Below, in pieces: positions 22,494 to 32,900 of a stretch of 64,000 nt of DNA. Both the position numbers and the translations under genes were made by a program. Source of the stretch: Blastobasis lacticolella (lineage: Eukaryota; Arthropoda; Insecta; Lepidoptera; Blastobasidae). The DNA lies in NCBI GenBank assembly GCA_905147135.1, contig LR990045.1, positions 17,646,173 to 17,710,172 on the forward strand, written 5' to 3'. The notes beneath the pieces are model-generated. The model did no database searches. It saw nothing but the letters and a program-made list of their open reading frames with translations, and was not told the origin of the DNA. Every line of letters begins with the position of its first letter. Position 1 is the first letter of the stretch.

Positions 22494-22525
<32 letters not shown>
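18478..22525 (-). mobile_element. Dong/R4-like non-LTR retrotransposon, apparently full length, in (TAA)n
   Basis: On the minus strand the element runs from about 22478 to about 18497. It is flanked by (TTA)n tracts at 22504-22525 and 18478-18496, that is, (TAA)n on its coding strand. It has one intact ORF, a 5' UTR of about 170 bp and a 3' UTR of about 120 bp that runs straight into the TAA tract. Dong of Bombyx mori is known to insert in TAA repeats, which fits this context. An A-run of about 25 bases lies between the 5' TAA tract and the element. The intact ORF suggests recent insertion. Confidence 0.85.
18619..22299 (-). CDS. retrotransposon polyprotein: reverse transcriptase plus restriction-like endonuclease
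   Basis: A 1,226-aa uninterrupted frame. The N-terminal ~150 residues are low-complexity, rich in Ser, Pro and Arg, with no obvious zinc finger. The reverse transcriptase has the PGPDG motif (~498), YRPI, the AWIDYKKAYDSVPH strand, GIFQGDSLSPLWFCLALNPL, and the catalytic YMDD at 733-736. Downstream are a CCHC knuckle C1034-x2-C1037-x8-H1046-x4-C1051 and a restriction-like endonuclease motif RPD (1119-1121) with D1136 in LVDVTIP. This order (RT, CCHC, REL endonuclease, single ORF) is that of the R2/R4 group, and the RT wording fits the R4/Dong clade. Catalytic residues appear present, so it may be active. Translation might start at the second Met (22242) instead of 22299. Confidence 0.92.
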   Translation of the reverse strand: MTYEYIITNNATKQIKTRKMITRSKRKNQTVNAQPPPTPAPVSSSPSSSNDEFTTASDTSESSDERGLSAAPPPPPARRGRPLPARLGPTGRPAPPMAPATGGVVRRMRWTQSINENVMRAYYGATEGGTNLSAYRDRMLPLFQVLEPAIDVTAQRLSDQVRAIQRLKRLDDSVLDRLRLESLPVRAVPISTMSLPATSPPQVSPPSPAPRVPRTDATVGVEDCTNVSSVSTETNEYVRRTLEETIARYRFAPNSRPRLPRLPTNRRNLALMGAINVLLDSYIRASDNLVDTHSIMYCGAITACRVARVKFSDADRAPRVAGGAPAWQKRIERRINTSRTLIAKLICFKEGNNRPRVMRFVDQAFAGTGISSRDYMVCATERIDFLKQKVCAWANRIRRYRERVDRFRLNRLFQSDQRKVYRKWEGTNQSGSDGSLPDASASNNFWRSIWSVPVEHSEGDWMNIVKRECEIIEPMAAVSICQEDVSCAIDTAQNWKCPGPDGLHNFWIKWFRCSHERLATQFQEALEHGSLPTLFTTGITFLLYKSGSTTEAKNYRPITCLPTLYKLLTSILRKKINNHIIENNILAMSQNGCRVGSRGTKELLLIDMTICQQVRRSRGSLSAAWIDYKKAYDSVPHSWLRRVLELYKINATLRSFLDACMRQWITVLSQPVGGIDHSPPQDFIRIERGIFQGDSLSPLWFCLALNPLSTLLKHSELGCRLRREGEVISHLLYMDDLKLFAPKRQDLMELLKITEIFSNAIRMEFGADKCAVMHVQRGKVANTTNLQLSETMSFRSLSEAETYKYLGMSQSLGIVDEGVKQAVKERFFCRLTKVLNSLLSGGNKVRSFNAWVMPLLTYSFGILRWTQTELDALDRRVRLLLTTHRMLHPRSSVMRLYIPRKCGGRGFLSAKTLHNREVWSLRDYFLNNECGMHRAVVAVDRGLTPLSLANENWRKPKVLSTIDRKDVWKSKELHGRFYRALTGPDVDLLASVNWLRFGDLFGETEGFVCAIADEVIMTNNYRRYILKDGTVDICRACRCPGESLRHITSGCGRLANGEYLHRHNLVARIIHQQLALQYGLVESEVPYYKYVPAPVLENGLATLYWDRSVITDRTIVANRPDIVLTDRSKRRAVLVDVTIPHDGNLVKAEKDKQCKYLDLAHEVTAMWDVDSTIIVPIVVSVNGLIAKSLDQHLKSLSLDGWVKGQIQKAVLLETARIVRRFLSLQP

Positions 22526-22762
22526 CTGTTTTGTGGAACAAAAAGTCTTAGGTTAATAATTATGTCGACTCGACGTTTGTCGGAGAAACGTTTAGTAGAT
22601 CAAAAGGTATTTTCACAACTACTTTTTGGATTGTACGGATTACCTCATAATAATACCAAATTAACGGTTAATATATTTCTCCAATAATGGCAACACCAAA
22701 CATGACACTCATCAATTTAGAATGACGGTGATTATGCCAATAACATTGTGTTTACACTGTTA

Positions 22763-22860
22763 GAAAGGGACAAAGGACTATCGATGGTGACTCTCGCTCT
22801 GCCCGGCTTTAGTCAAAGCAGTGCGCAGTCCCTTTGGGTAGTAAGTCCATGATTGAACCC
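22763..22860. repeat. right member of a long-range inverted repeat pair
   Basis: Reverse complement of 17611-17706, sharing the GACTATCGATGGTGACTCTCG and CGCAGTCCCTTTGGGTAGTAAG regions. The two members are about 5.1 kb apart. Confidence 0.7.
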
Positions 22861-24200
22861 CACCACATACTTTAAAAAAAAACTTTTGGCCCGCGCCATA
22901 CTAGCCATTTTCATCACTTGCGGTAAGAATGGAATTACAACGGAAGTGCAAATACAATGTACGAGTGATCGTCCAAATGCCCCTTGCAGGTCAAAAGTCG
23001 AAATTTATCTGAAGCTCGAAAGGCCTTACTTATAAGGTCTAGATATAAACAAGAAAAAGAAAATGACTAAATACATGTTAAAATGTCATTCCATTCGTTA
23101 TCCAAATGGCTTTTCAGAATGTTTCAAGATCATTATTTCCCTATCCTTATGTAAAAGTACAGGTTTTTTTTTCGTAGCTACTAAGTTATCTAACAACCAT
23201 TAATACTGTATAATATAGCATTTTTGACGAGTGCGGAACATAGAAAGAATCGACATTTAATTGTAATATAAATTATTTTAAAGTGCGCAATCTTATTGCT
23301 ATATTGCCTTTATACTTTTGAACTTAAGACCCACGTTCGCGTTAATTCGCATCTTATATTTTTAAACTAAATATTAAATCCAGGCTACGCTTTCAAGAGG
23401 GTCTTTGAGGGTCTATCGTGATATTGTTTACTCGACAGATTATTTTACGGATGTTTCTTTCACAATAATTATTTTACTAGAAATTAAGGTCCTTCATCAA
23501 ACCGTATAACCATGAGCATCAGAACTACTTCTCCTTCTCCTTTCTCCTCCTTTCTCCACCTTTCTCCTACACATCGCCTAGTCTTGGGCATTGAGCAGAA
23601 GTAGGGTGAGGTGTCGAACAGTGACCCACTAAAATGTTAAACAATCATAACTCATAAGTTTGTCAGTACCATGAAACATTTTTTGTAATATATCTGACTC
23701 TTACTTTGTATATAAGTTTAGAGTTAGAGAAAAAATTACAGTGCAGATTTTTTGAAAGATGGGAAATTACTCATTGTGTCCACCTCGTGGGACAAATTGA
23801 ACCAGGGGGTTGGTCTACAGTAAGCCCGACGAATGAGATCACTATTATTACTGGCCAGTAATTTCTTCACTTTGTCAGGGGTTATCAGGGTTATAGTGTT
23901 CAGTTTTTCATGAAGGTATGGTGGTGGTACATACTTATTACCTAGATGATTCTATGAAATGGCCACACTAATTTTTAATTGAGTTCGCACTTGTAGAGCA
24001 AAACGCCGTCTAGGTTTTTGAAGGCAGCACACTTCATCACATTTAAACCGACTCGACTTTTCTGCCTTCATTTTTCCAATTTATGTGTGAGATACTAACT
24101 TCAACGGAACCAGCTGTGCAGACCGTACACTTACCATTATTGAGCTAGGCGATTTGCTCCCAAGTACACCTGTATATCCGTACATGGCCTGCAACAGTGC
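22861..24200. other. intergenic, no gene seen
   Basis: Short frames only. There is a pyrimidine-rich run of repeated CTCCTTT at about 23524-23572. Nothing else was recognised. Confidence 0.55.
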
Positions 24201-24219
24201 AGATCCCTTACCCGTTGGC

Positions 24220-24820
24220 ATAGGCATAGATGAGGTGAAGCGCTCTAATCAGGTTCGATACCTGGGATCGGTACTTAGCGCAACCGGGGACATTGACAGC
24301 TTCGTCTGCTCTCTTATACGACAGCGAGACGTGGAGTAGAAGCTGAACGTCATGGAAATAGAGATGCTGCGGTGGATGTGTGAAGTTTCACGCAAAGATT
24401 GCTGAGACGTCCACATTCGTGGCACCTATGGCGTCCGTGACATCGTAGATTAGGTGCCAAAGTGCCACCTTTGATGATATGGCCACGTCTTGCGCAGACC
24501 GGCAAACTACGTAAGGAACAAATGTCTGGCCATGACCTTCAGGTACGGAAAGGAGAGGTCGGCCTAAGAAGCGATGAATAGACGTCGTTATAGATGACAT
24601 GCATGTTAATAATCTCACCACCTGCTGAAAACTGATTAAGCTTCTGCTCGCTACTATGCTTGAAGCCATGCCTCATAGGCACGAATAATTTTCTCTGCAT
24701 TAAAAAAACGAATACCCGAATGAGACCGAGCGAAGTAGACCAAAGCGACGAAGGCGGATCTTAGCCCATCACATGCCGCGCCTGAACACAACCAGGATTA
24801 ATCGCCAATATGATGATGAA
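24220..24820 (+). pseudogene. non-LTR reverse-transcriptase C-terminal remnant
   Basis: On the plus strand, broken by stops and shifts, are VRYLGSVLSATGDIDSFV, MLRWMCEVSRKD, HIRGTYGVRD and YGHVLRRP. They occur in the order seen near the C-terminus of RTE-like endonuclease/reverse-transcriptase proteins that are abundant in Lepidoptera. At least five in-frame stops are present. The tail ends near 24820 in a short A-rich, ATG-repeating stretch. Confidence 0.75.
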
Positions 24821-24829
24821 GAAGACACC

Positions 24830-25926
24830 TTCTTATCCACTGTGCAATTACCTATATCGCTGCAATTTTATTAAGTATACCTTTTTATCCCTCACCGCTG
24901 TCTGCTCCTTACTGCTTTTTCTGCCCTCCTGTGGCCGCCTTTTAACCTGCCGAGGACTGCATGAAATGATTATAGTTACACCAAAGCTCGTTGGTGGCTG
25001 CCTCCATAATCTTTTGAATAATGTCTCTCTGAGTCCCCCAATAAAATTAATAGAAGATTTGCAGCGTTGTCCCTGCTACTCACCAGGATTATATGACAAG
25101 GACTCGGTGCGATTTGGTAAGGCATTCAGCCTGGGTAAACTTTCACTGACCGTAGCCGAAGGTACCAACAATGATCTATACTCGGAGGAAGGGTACACGT
25201 CGCTTGGTTTCAGAGTTTAGAGGAGCAGAAAAATGTAGACCTCAATTTAGTTTTAAAAACAAATTTATTTGGTAATCTAAATCTTAATTTTAAATAGTTA
25301 GGGAAGCCTGATTGGAAATTAATCTTTCTTTAAGTTTTCAAAATTAAAACCTGATATTTACCTTCATTCATGTTTACTTATTTATAATCTGTAATAATTT
25401 AACACTATTGGACATGTGAATCCCGTAAATTGTTTTATATACACAATTTACGGGATTTACTTTTATTTAAATTTACATTTTTTATTATCTACATTACAAA
25501 ATCATTACCCTCCAAAGTTAATCATTACACTCTCACCATACTTCATTATCTTCTGCGGCCTCATTACATTCCATCGATTTTCTTGAAAAGGAAAGTATTT
25601 TCATGAACGAATTTCACGGTAATCTAGAAGGTATAGGAATAATTTAAGTGACAAATTACGTGTAACTAATAACTTTTAAAAAAATCCACGAAATCGCTCC
25701 AATCTTCAGGTTACTTTGACCCATTGCGGAAAAATTGGCATACTAAATTTATATTACTGGCAATATTAACTATATAGAGGAAATATAACTTGACGCTATT
25801 GAGTAGTCTATAATCTTAATAAGCCGCCTTCGTTATTGTACCCCATTTAAAATTAGTTGGTTTATACTGTCTAACTTAGGTGTCAACGTCTACTACGTCA
25901 TTTGTTGACACATTTTACAAGAATCA
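24830..25926. other. intergenic, no supported gene
   Basis: One 136-codon frame (24810-25220) overlaps the preceding retroelement tail and matches no family I know, so it is not called. The remainder is AT-rich. It includes the hairpin at 25419-25457. Confidence 0.5.
25419..25457. repeat. perfect 15-bp hairpin
   Basis: AATCCCGTAAATTGT (25419-25433) is followed by a 9-base AT loop and its exact reverse complement ACAATTTACGGGATT (25443-25457). Pairing extends three more bases with one mismatch. The right arm is followed by a T-rich stretch. No neighbouring gene explains it. Confidence 0.75.
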
Positions 25927-26388
25927 TCTACTATATAAAAATAAGTCGGGTTTTCCTTCCTGACGCTATAACTCCAGAACGCACCAACCGATTTCCACGG
26001 TTTTGCATTCGTTGGAAAGGTCTTTGGCTCCGTGAGGTTTATAGCAAAGAAAATTCTGGAAAAATTTGAAAAGAAAAGCGGGAAAATCGTGTAGGGTAGG
26101 TGTAGGGTAGGTGTAGGGTAGGTGTAAGGTAGGTGTAGGGTAGGTGTAGGGTAGGTGTAGGGTAGGTGTAGGGTAGGTGTAAGGTAGGTGTAGGGTAGGT
26201 GTAGGGTAGGTGTAGGGTAGGTGTAGGGTAGGTGTAGGGTAGGTGTAAGGTAGGTATAGGGTAGGTGTAGGGTAGGTGTAGGGTAGGTGTAGGGTAAGTG
26301 TACGGTAGGTGTAGGGAAGGGTAGAACTAGAGGTAGGGTGGTGTAGGGTTAGAACGCTACGCGAACGAAGTCGCGCCGGGTCCACTAG
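25927..26388 (+). mobile_element. non-autonomous Helitron with internal minisatellite
   Basis: It begins TCTACTATATAAAA at an A|T junction and ends ...CGGGTCCACTAG followed by T, the 5'-TC...CTRR-3' signature of Helitrons with A/T target flanks. A conserved lepidopteran-type head follows (CGGGTTTTCC..., CCAGAACGCACCAACCGATTT). The middle is an 11-bp minisatellite. No coding capacity. Confidence 0.75.
26089..26318. repeat. 11-bp minisatellite (GTGTAGGGTAG), about 21 units
   Basis: Near-perfect head-to-tail copies, with scattered GTGTAAGGTAG variants every five to six units, suggesting a higher-order pattern. The 11-nt unit, not divisible by three, gives an 11-aa protein period on the minus strand that is an artefact of the repeat. 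The unit resembles but is not the insect telomere repeat TTAGG. Confidence 0.95.
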
Positions 26389-26948
26389 TAATTCCATGAA
26401 TAAGGACGTAGGGCTGTTTCAAAAACGTAATTATTCTAATTTTACCATAGGGCCATGTTAGTTTCTTTTTCCGTTATGCACCTTCTTATCCATGTCCCAT
26501 TGTTAGCGACATTCGAATTCTGTCATAGAATACTACATGCTTTCGGTGTTGCTACATAAAACGCAGAACTAGCACCACCATTGACAGGTCAAGCTTTATA
26601 AAAGCTATATAGGTATTGTGCCACACTAGACCAGTTCGTTCCGTTAAGAGAGACCGGTAAGAAAGAGGCATGGCTTTCATAGGTTGGTCGTATATTACGC
26701 CACATAGTCTATTTTGTTCCGTTTTGATCCAGCGGGGTTGTCGTTGCCTTATTCTTACCGGAACGTGATAAAACGGAATGTATGGGGTGGGCCTAATACA
26801 ACCATTTCTCGAATCTAGGCCAAAAAATGTAATGTCAATTTGACGTTTGTAGGTTGTCATTTTTTCGGTGATTTGTTTAATTTACGGCGAGGTTCGAGCG
26901 CATGGTGTTTTATTTGTATTTTTATTTATTTCTGTTAGAAAACCTTCC
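26389..26948. other. upstream region of WDR12 homologue
   Basis: No gene. Between about 26640 and 26790 the strings GTTCCGTTAAGAGAGACCGG/TAAGAA and TTCTTACCGGAACG...AAACGGAA form an imperfect inverted pair, which looks like a mobile-element trace. The WDR12 promoter must lie within the last 100-200 bp, but no TATA box was evident. Confidence 0.5.
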
Positions 26949-29900
26949 ATGAAATTATCCCCAATGGCAATGGATACTTTAGAGGCCCAGTTGCAAGTCC
27001 GTTTTATTACTAAACAGGAACAGTAAGTCATTTAATTTTGTGGTTAATTTAAGGTTCATTTTTTTGTTTATTATTTAATTATAATTATCCACAGATATGC
27101 AGTTCCTGATTCACCATATGCTATTCAAAGTAATGTACAACCTTCAGACTTGAACACTTTGATCAATGCTCTATTAAAAGAAACAAAATCTGTAATTGGA
27201 AAGGCAATTGAGTTTGACTATCTAGTATGCGGCGAGTTACTATGTACTACACTTTCCGAACATTTACAAGAAAAGGGATCTTCTACAGAAGAAACCTTGG
27301 AAATCGAATATTTAGAAAGATTTCCAGCCCCTACTCCACAAGATTGTTTAATGCACGATGATTGGGTATCATCTGTACAAGCTCATGGAAACTGGTAAGC
27401 GCATTATATTTTAAAAGTGTGCTCTACATTTTTTAAATATTGTACTTCATCATCACAGCTCATAATAGCAAATGTAAATTTCGAATAAATTATTATTCTA
27501 TTCTATTCTATTCTAATAGTCTACTGATGGACTTAGGCCTTTCCCATGAGAGAAGAGGTTATTGCCAATAAACATTGTACGTAAATAGCAGAGATTATAT
27601 TCTAAATAGAATAATTGGTAATTTCAGGATACTCTCTGGCAGTTATGATAACAGTATACATATTTGGAGTAGTAAGGGACAGCACAAGCTGGCTATTCCT
27701 GGCCATACATCTCCAGTCAAAGCTGTTTCTTGGGTTTCCTTTGATGGTGACCAGGCAGTTTTTGCAAGGTAAAATTATTGTTTTTTTATACACATAGATT
27801 CTTTTCTTTTTAAAGATTAAAACTTGAAATAGTTCACTAATTTATTATAGAAATAAACACAAATGATAATTACATGTAATTGTTGTAACAAATAAAATGG
27901 AGAATGCATTTATTTCTAACTAGCGGCCCGCCCCGGCTTCGCACAGGTACTTTTTTCTAATATTTACATTTTTAAACTCGTGATATCTTTCGAATGGAAT
28001 GTCTGAATTAAATAATTCAGAAAGTTATATAAAGGTATTGAAGCAGTCGTGAATATTAAGTTTATTTTGATAAGGATTAATACCAAGGTACAAATAAAGA
28101 GTGTTTTCTAGCGGCGGCATTTCAATTAAATTTTGAAAATAAAAAAACACTTATTGTGACATAACTATAATAGTAAGACATATACTGTCACGACACTTTT
28201 TGTAGATAATGATGTGTTCTGCAAAGTCGTAGTACATTATTTTGTTCTATCATCAATAGTTTTCACAGCACACGCGATGTAAGGAATTTTTGGGTATATT
28301 TTACACCTTGTGTTACATTATTGGAGTTTTATAAATGACCCGTAATTTTTTAGAAAATATAATATAGTCTATGTCACCCGGGGATAGTGTAGCTTCCCAA
28401 CGGTGAAAGAATTTTTGAAATCGGTCCAGTAGTTTCGAAGCCTTTTCAATACAAACAAACAAAAAATCAAACATTTCCTCTTTATAATATTATTATTTAG
28501 TATAGATAATCACAAAATATTATTTTCAGTGGATCTCATGATCAGTCAGCAATGCTTTGGGTATGGAATGTGGATCGTAACTCTGTAGACTGTGTGGTGA
28601 CGTGTCGTAGTCATGATAAAGGGGTGGAGTGTCTGGCTGTATCAGCAGATGCTAAAAAATTTGCAACGGGTAGCTGGGACAACAACATTTGCTTGTGGAG
28701 TGCAAGTAAGTTTTAAATATTTGTCAATAATATAATAATCAATTTGGAGTTAATGTCCCAGTTGTGATTTCGCGCCTGAGGACCTGGAATCCGCCTTAAC
28801 CATGATCCAGGATTTGGCAGATCAGGTAATTGCATTGGAGGAACCTTGTTTAGGACCAGATTGGATCATGGTTACACATCCAGTTGCCTGAATTTGCGAG
28901 TTCATTTCCTTATTTCCCTCACTGCAAAAGCATTGGTTCAGCTAATGTACATCACTCAGACAAGAGTCAGTGATACATGGTGGCACAAGTGTTAGAACCT
29001 GCTAGCTCATGCATACAAGTCGGACCCCTTTATACCAATGATGCTCTTTGCAAATATTAAATTGATCAAATTATGCTGCTACTACAATGTGTATACCAGA
29101 CTACAATGGAGCGAAATGTTGCAGGTTTATCAGATGAAGACAGTCCACCAGCAAAAAAGAAAAGTAAACCAGATCAAGGAAAAACCAGAGTAAGTTGAGT
29201 CACCAAATAGTACTGTAGATATGATTATTTGATATAAATATAATTTAAAATATTGCTAAATTGCAGGAACCTCTGACAACGCTAAAAGGACACAGGGAAG
29301 CTGTATCAGGAGTGCAGTGGATGGACTACAACACAGTCCTATCAAGCAGCTGGGACCACTTATTAAAATTGTGGGATTGTGAACTGGGTGGCATCAAACA
29401 GGAAATTGCTGGTAATAATCACTACAACACTAAAACAAAGTCGCACGCGGGGCCTGTCTGTCTGTTCGCGACATGAGGTTTTCGCAAATAGACTGAGTGA
29501 TGAGGATGATTTAGGTGCATTTGTTAAGGTCACTACCTTGTCGAAGTCGGGGCGGGTCCCAAGTTCAATAATAATAATACACACACAGGTTTAGAGCAAT
29601 TAAACATACATCCACTTACATACATACAACTTCAGACAGCCGTAATACTCAATACCTGTCGCATTGTCCGAAAATTTCTTAATGTGTGACACCAGTTATT
29701 TATATAAACACATCATAATTGTTTGGCCAAAAGCCTGCAATTATGATTAACCCTCAGAAATGAGAGAATATCTAACATGAACACACAATAATAATAATAT
29801 AATTTTCTCATATAACTTTCCATTATAATGAAAGTGTGTTGTGCGTCGGTATTTACAAAATGATGATAGGGTGTGTCCAATGTAATCAGGACTTCATTAC

Positions 29901-32900
29901 ATAGTAGACTCAGAGATGACGAGGATTAAAATAGCGGGTTCACTACCGATGACGTTATACCCGTCGCTGGGGTGTCGTAAGTCTGGATAAGAGGCATGGG
30001 ATTGTAATTTATTTGAATCTTTTTTTGTGTTTTAGGCAACAAGGCATTCTTTGATGTCAATTGGTCTCCACTGAACAACAGCGTTATTACAGCATCGGCT
30101 GACAGACACATTCGGCTTTATGATCCTAGATCCACAGGTAATTTAATTAGAATGTATCAGAAGTACTCCACAACAATGCAATACCATCTAAATAGTGCTA
30201 CCACGACCCGACGAAACCCCTGATATCCAAGACACAGGTCTCTGACCTACTTTGGTTTCAGAAGGTTCAATGTATTTTACCTCAGTACTATGTGTATTCT
30301 TTGTGCTATCTGTATACCTATTACATACATTGTATTTTTATTGCCTGTAAATTTTCGAAATAAATTATTTATTTATTTATTATTTATTTATATTATTTAA
30401 TTTAATAAATATTCTCAAAATACTCAAACAAAATGTATAACAATTAAGAGAGGTATTACTGTTTTCACTTTACTTATGAATTGGCTAAGTTCTTCTTATC
30501 TCAATTTGAATGTTGCTGATTGGCTAAAAACTAGATAAGACAGAACTTAGACGACTCATTTATGTGAAAATGGTCATTACTCTATTAGTTGAATTGAAAT
30601 AATGCATGTTTGTATTCTGGAAGTTAAATATATAGTACCTATTAAAATTAGCATTTTGAATTGTGAGATTCAGTTTGAGTCTCAGGTTGGCATTTTTATA
30701 TTCTATTTGACAGTTACCAAATAGTATACAGGTAAAAGAGATCCTGGATTTGCACAACATTATTTATTTCACTATAGTCAATATTTTTCTGATTTTTGTA
30801 AGAATTGTTCTACATGAGCAGTACAATACTTAATGTGATTGGTTATCTTTTTCTAAAGGTTGTCTGGATCGCTAAAAGCAATAAGACTGCCATTGCGCGC
30901 AATTTTGTTTTCTTATATACCTATCTTTATTTTTATGTGCAATAAAGAGTTACTTACTTACGTACTTCAGTGATAGTTGTAAAGATACAACGTGGCTGTA
31001 ATATTCTCACTTCGTCACTCACGGCAAACTTCATGCCGAAAGGGACGCACGTGCCACAACAGTAGAGTGCGTCGCAACAACGATGGAAAAAATGTCTAGC
31101 TGACAATGCTGGTCACTGCCACATACTGCAGTAAAAATATTGCCCGTTCAGAAACTACATTTTTGTTTACTTTACAGAGAGCATAGTAAAAACAACATTC
31201 ACGTCGCACACTGGGTGGGTGCAGTCGGTGCGCTGGTCCACTACTCGGGACACGCTGTTCTTGTCAGCTGGCTACGACTCGCAAGTCAAGCTCTGGGAGA
31301 CGCGAAGGTGAGTTTTGTTATGCACATTCATCATCATCACAGTCCATAACAGTCCACTGTATGACTAAGGGCCTCTCCCACAAAAGGCGAGGTTATTGCC
31401 ATAAACTTTAGGCTTGGCAGGCGGGTTGGACATCCGCAGTGCTACAAATATAACAATGGAAAACGCCGCTGCCCATTTTCCAGTCTACGGAAAGTAGATC
31501 TTTTGCCTCGAAAACATTTGTCGCCTTGGAGTGTAAAGGGTTGGTACTACTCTACTCTGCCGGACACCACACGGCCAACCTTTATTCGGCAACTTCCAAA
31601 CATTCATACGGCCAGCGCATATAATAATAAAAATCATAAGCGTTAATGTCCCGGTTGTTCTCTCTAGAACGAAGGCCTGGGGTCCGCCTTGACCATGATT
31701 CAGGATTTCAGGATCAGGTAATTACAATGGAGCGACTACCATCTGACCTCCGCGACCCTGCTACCAGGGGAACCTGACCAGATTGGAACATGGTTACAAA
31801 TTTAGTTGCCTGGATTTGCAGGTTTCATCACGATGTTTTCCCTCACCGTAAGAGCATCAGTTAGTATTCAGCTAATGTACATAACTCAGAAAAGAGTCAT
31901 TGGAACATGGCCGCAGCGGGATCCGAACCCGGTACCCCTCGCTTTCGGGTTGGATACTCAACCGCCCGGCTACCGACGCCCTAGGCCAGCACATTCATAA
32001 CCACGTATTATTATTATTCTTACGACCGATTTCGGTCATTGCGACCTCTTCGGCCCCTAATCGGATCGGCGCTGATGCGCACGAAGATGGTTTGCATAGC
32101 CTATCTTAGCGGCAAACTCCATAGCACAATGTGGGCTTGTCAGTTTGCCATTTACAAAGTTGTATGTAATGGCTGCAGGTGTACGGGCTTTCAAGTACTT
32201 TCAACTAGGCGCCTTTAGCATCGAGGTTAGCTGGGCACTGCTCCTCGAAATCGCGTACTTGCCTCTGCATATGCCCGCGCCATTCAGACCGATGTGCTGC
32301 CAAATCCTCCCACTGAGAGAGCTCAATGTTGCATATTTTCATATGGCACTTCTGAACATCCATATAGATATGCCATAACCACTTACAGAGGGCGGCTGTA
32401 AATAGTTCACACCGACTACTTTGGCTTTGTAGAGCGTCGTCTTTTTCGCACGCGCGTAAGCCGAAAGTAGCCGATTCTAACGTCGAAACTAGCCGATGTG
32501 CATTATTTACCGCCTTGTTGTATACTTAGCATTTTCCGTTTTTTCGTAGGAGATTTGCATATCGTAGACACAAGGGTGATAGGTGGGGTGTTTTGGGTAT
32601 TTGTAAGTAGAACTACAAATGTATTTGAGACACCTTGTTGTCGCCTTTCGAGAACTTTACTGCCTCATCAGCCATCTGTTCAGCGAGCTATGTGCCTATT
32701 TCTGATTCGATATTTCTTATAAGTCCCACAGTGAGCACAATTACAGGCATGAGGCATATCATCTTAGTCCTCACAGTGACACGGCTATGCATTTTTGTTA
32801 TTTTAAAACTAGGTAAATGCATGAATCTTAGACGCTATGGGCGACAGTTACGACGATCCATCAGATGGTCTGTATGCCCGTTTCTACCTGAGTAGCATCC

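Noticed and set aside
24810..25220. 136-codon plus-strand ORF
   Set aside because: It begins in the A-rich tail of a retroelement remnant, has no recognisable domain and no exon context.
26089..26318. Interstitial telomere repeat
   Set aside because: The unit is 11 bp GTGTAGGGTAG and not TTAGG, and it is embedded in a Helitron.
26089..26318. CRISPR-like array
   Set aside because: There are no spacers, the repeats are contiguous, and the genome is eukaryotic.
25966..26397. 143-codon minus-strand ORF with PYTYPTPTL repeats
   Set aside because: It is the translation of the 11-bp minisatellite inside a Helitron; the periodicity is a by-product.
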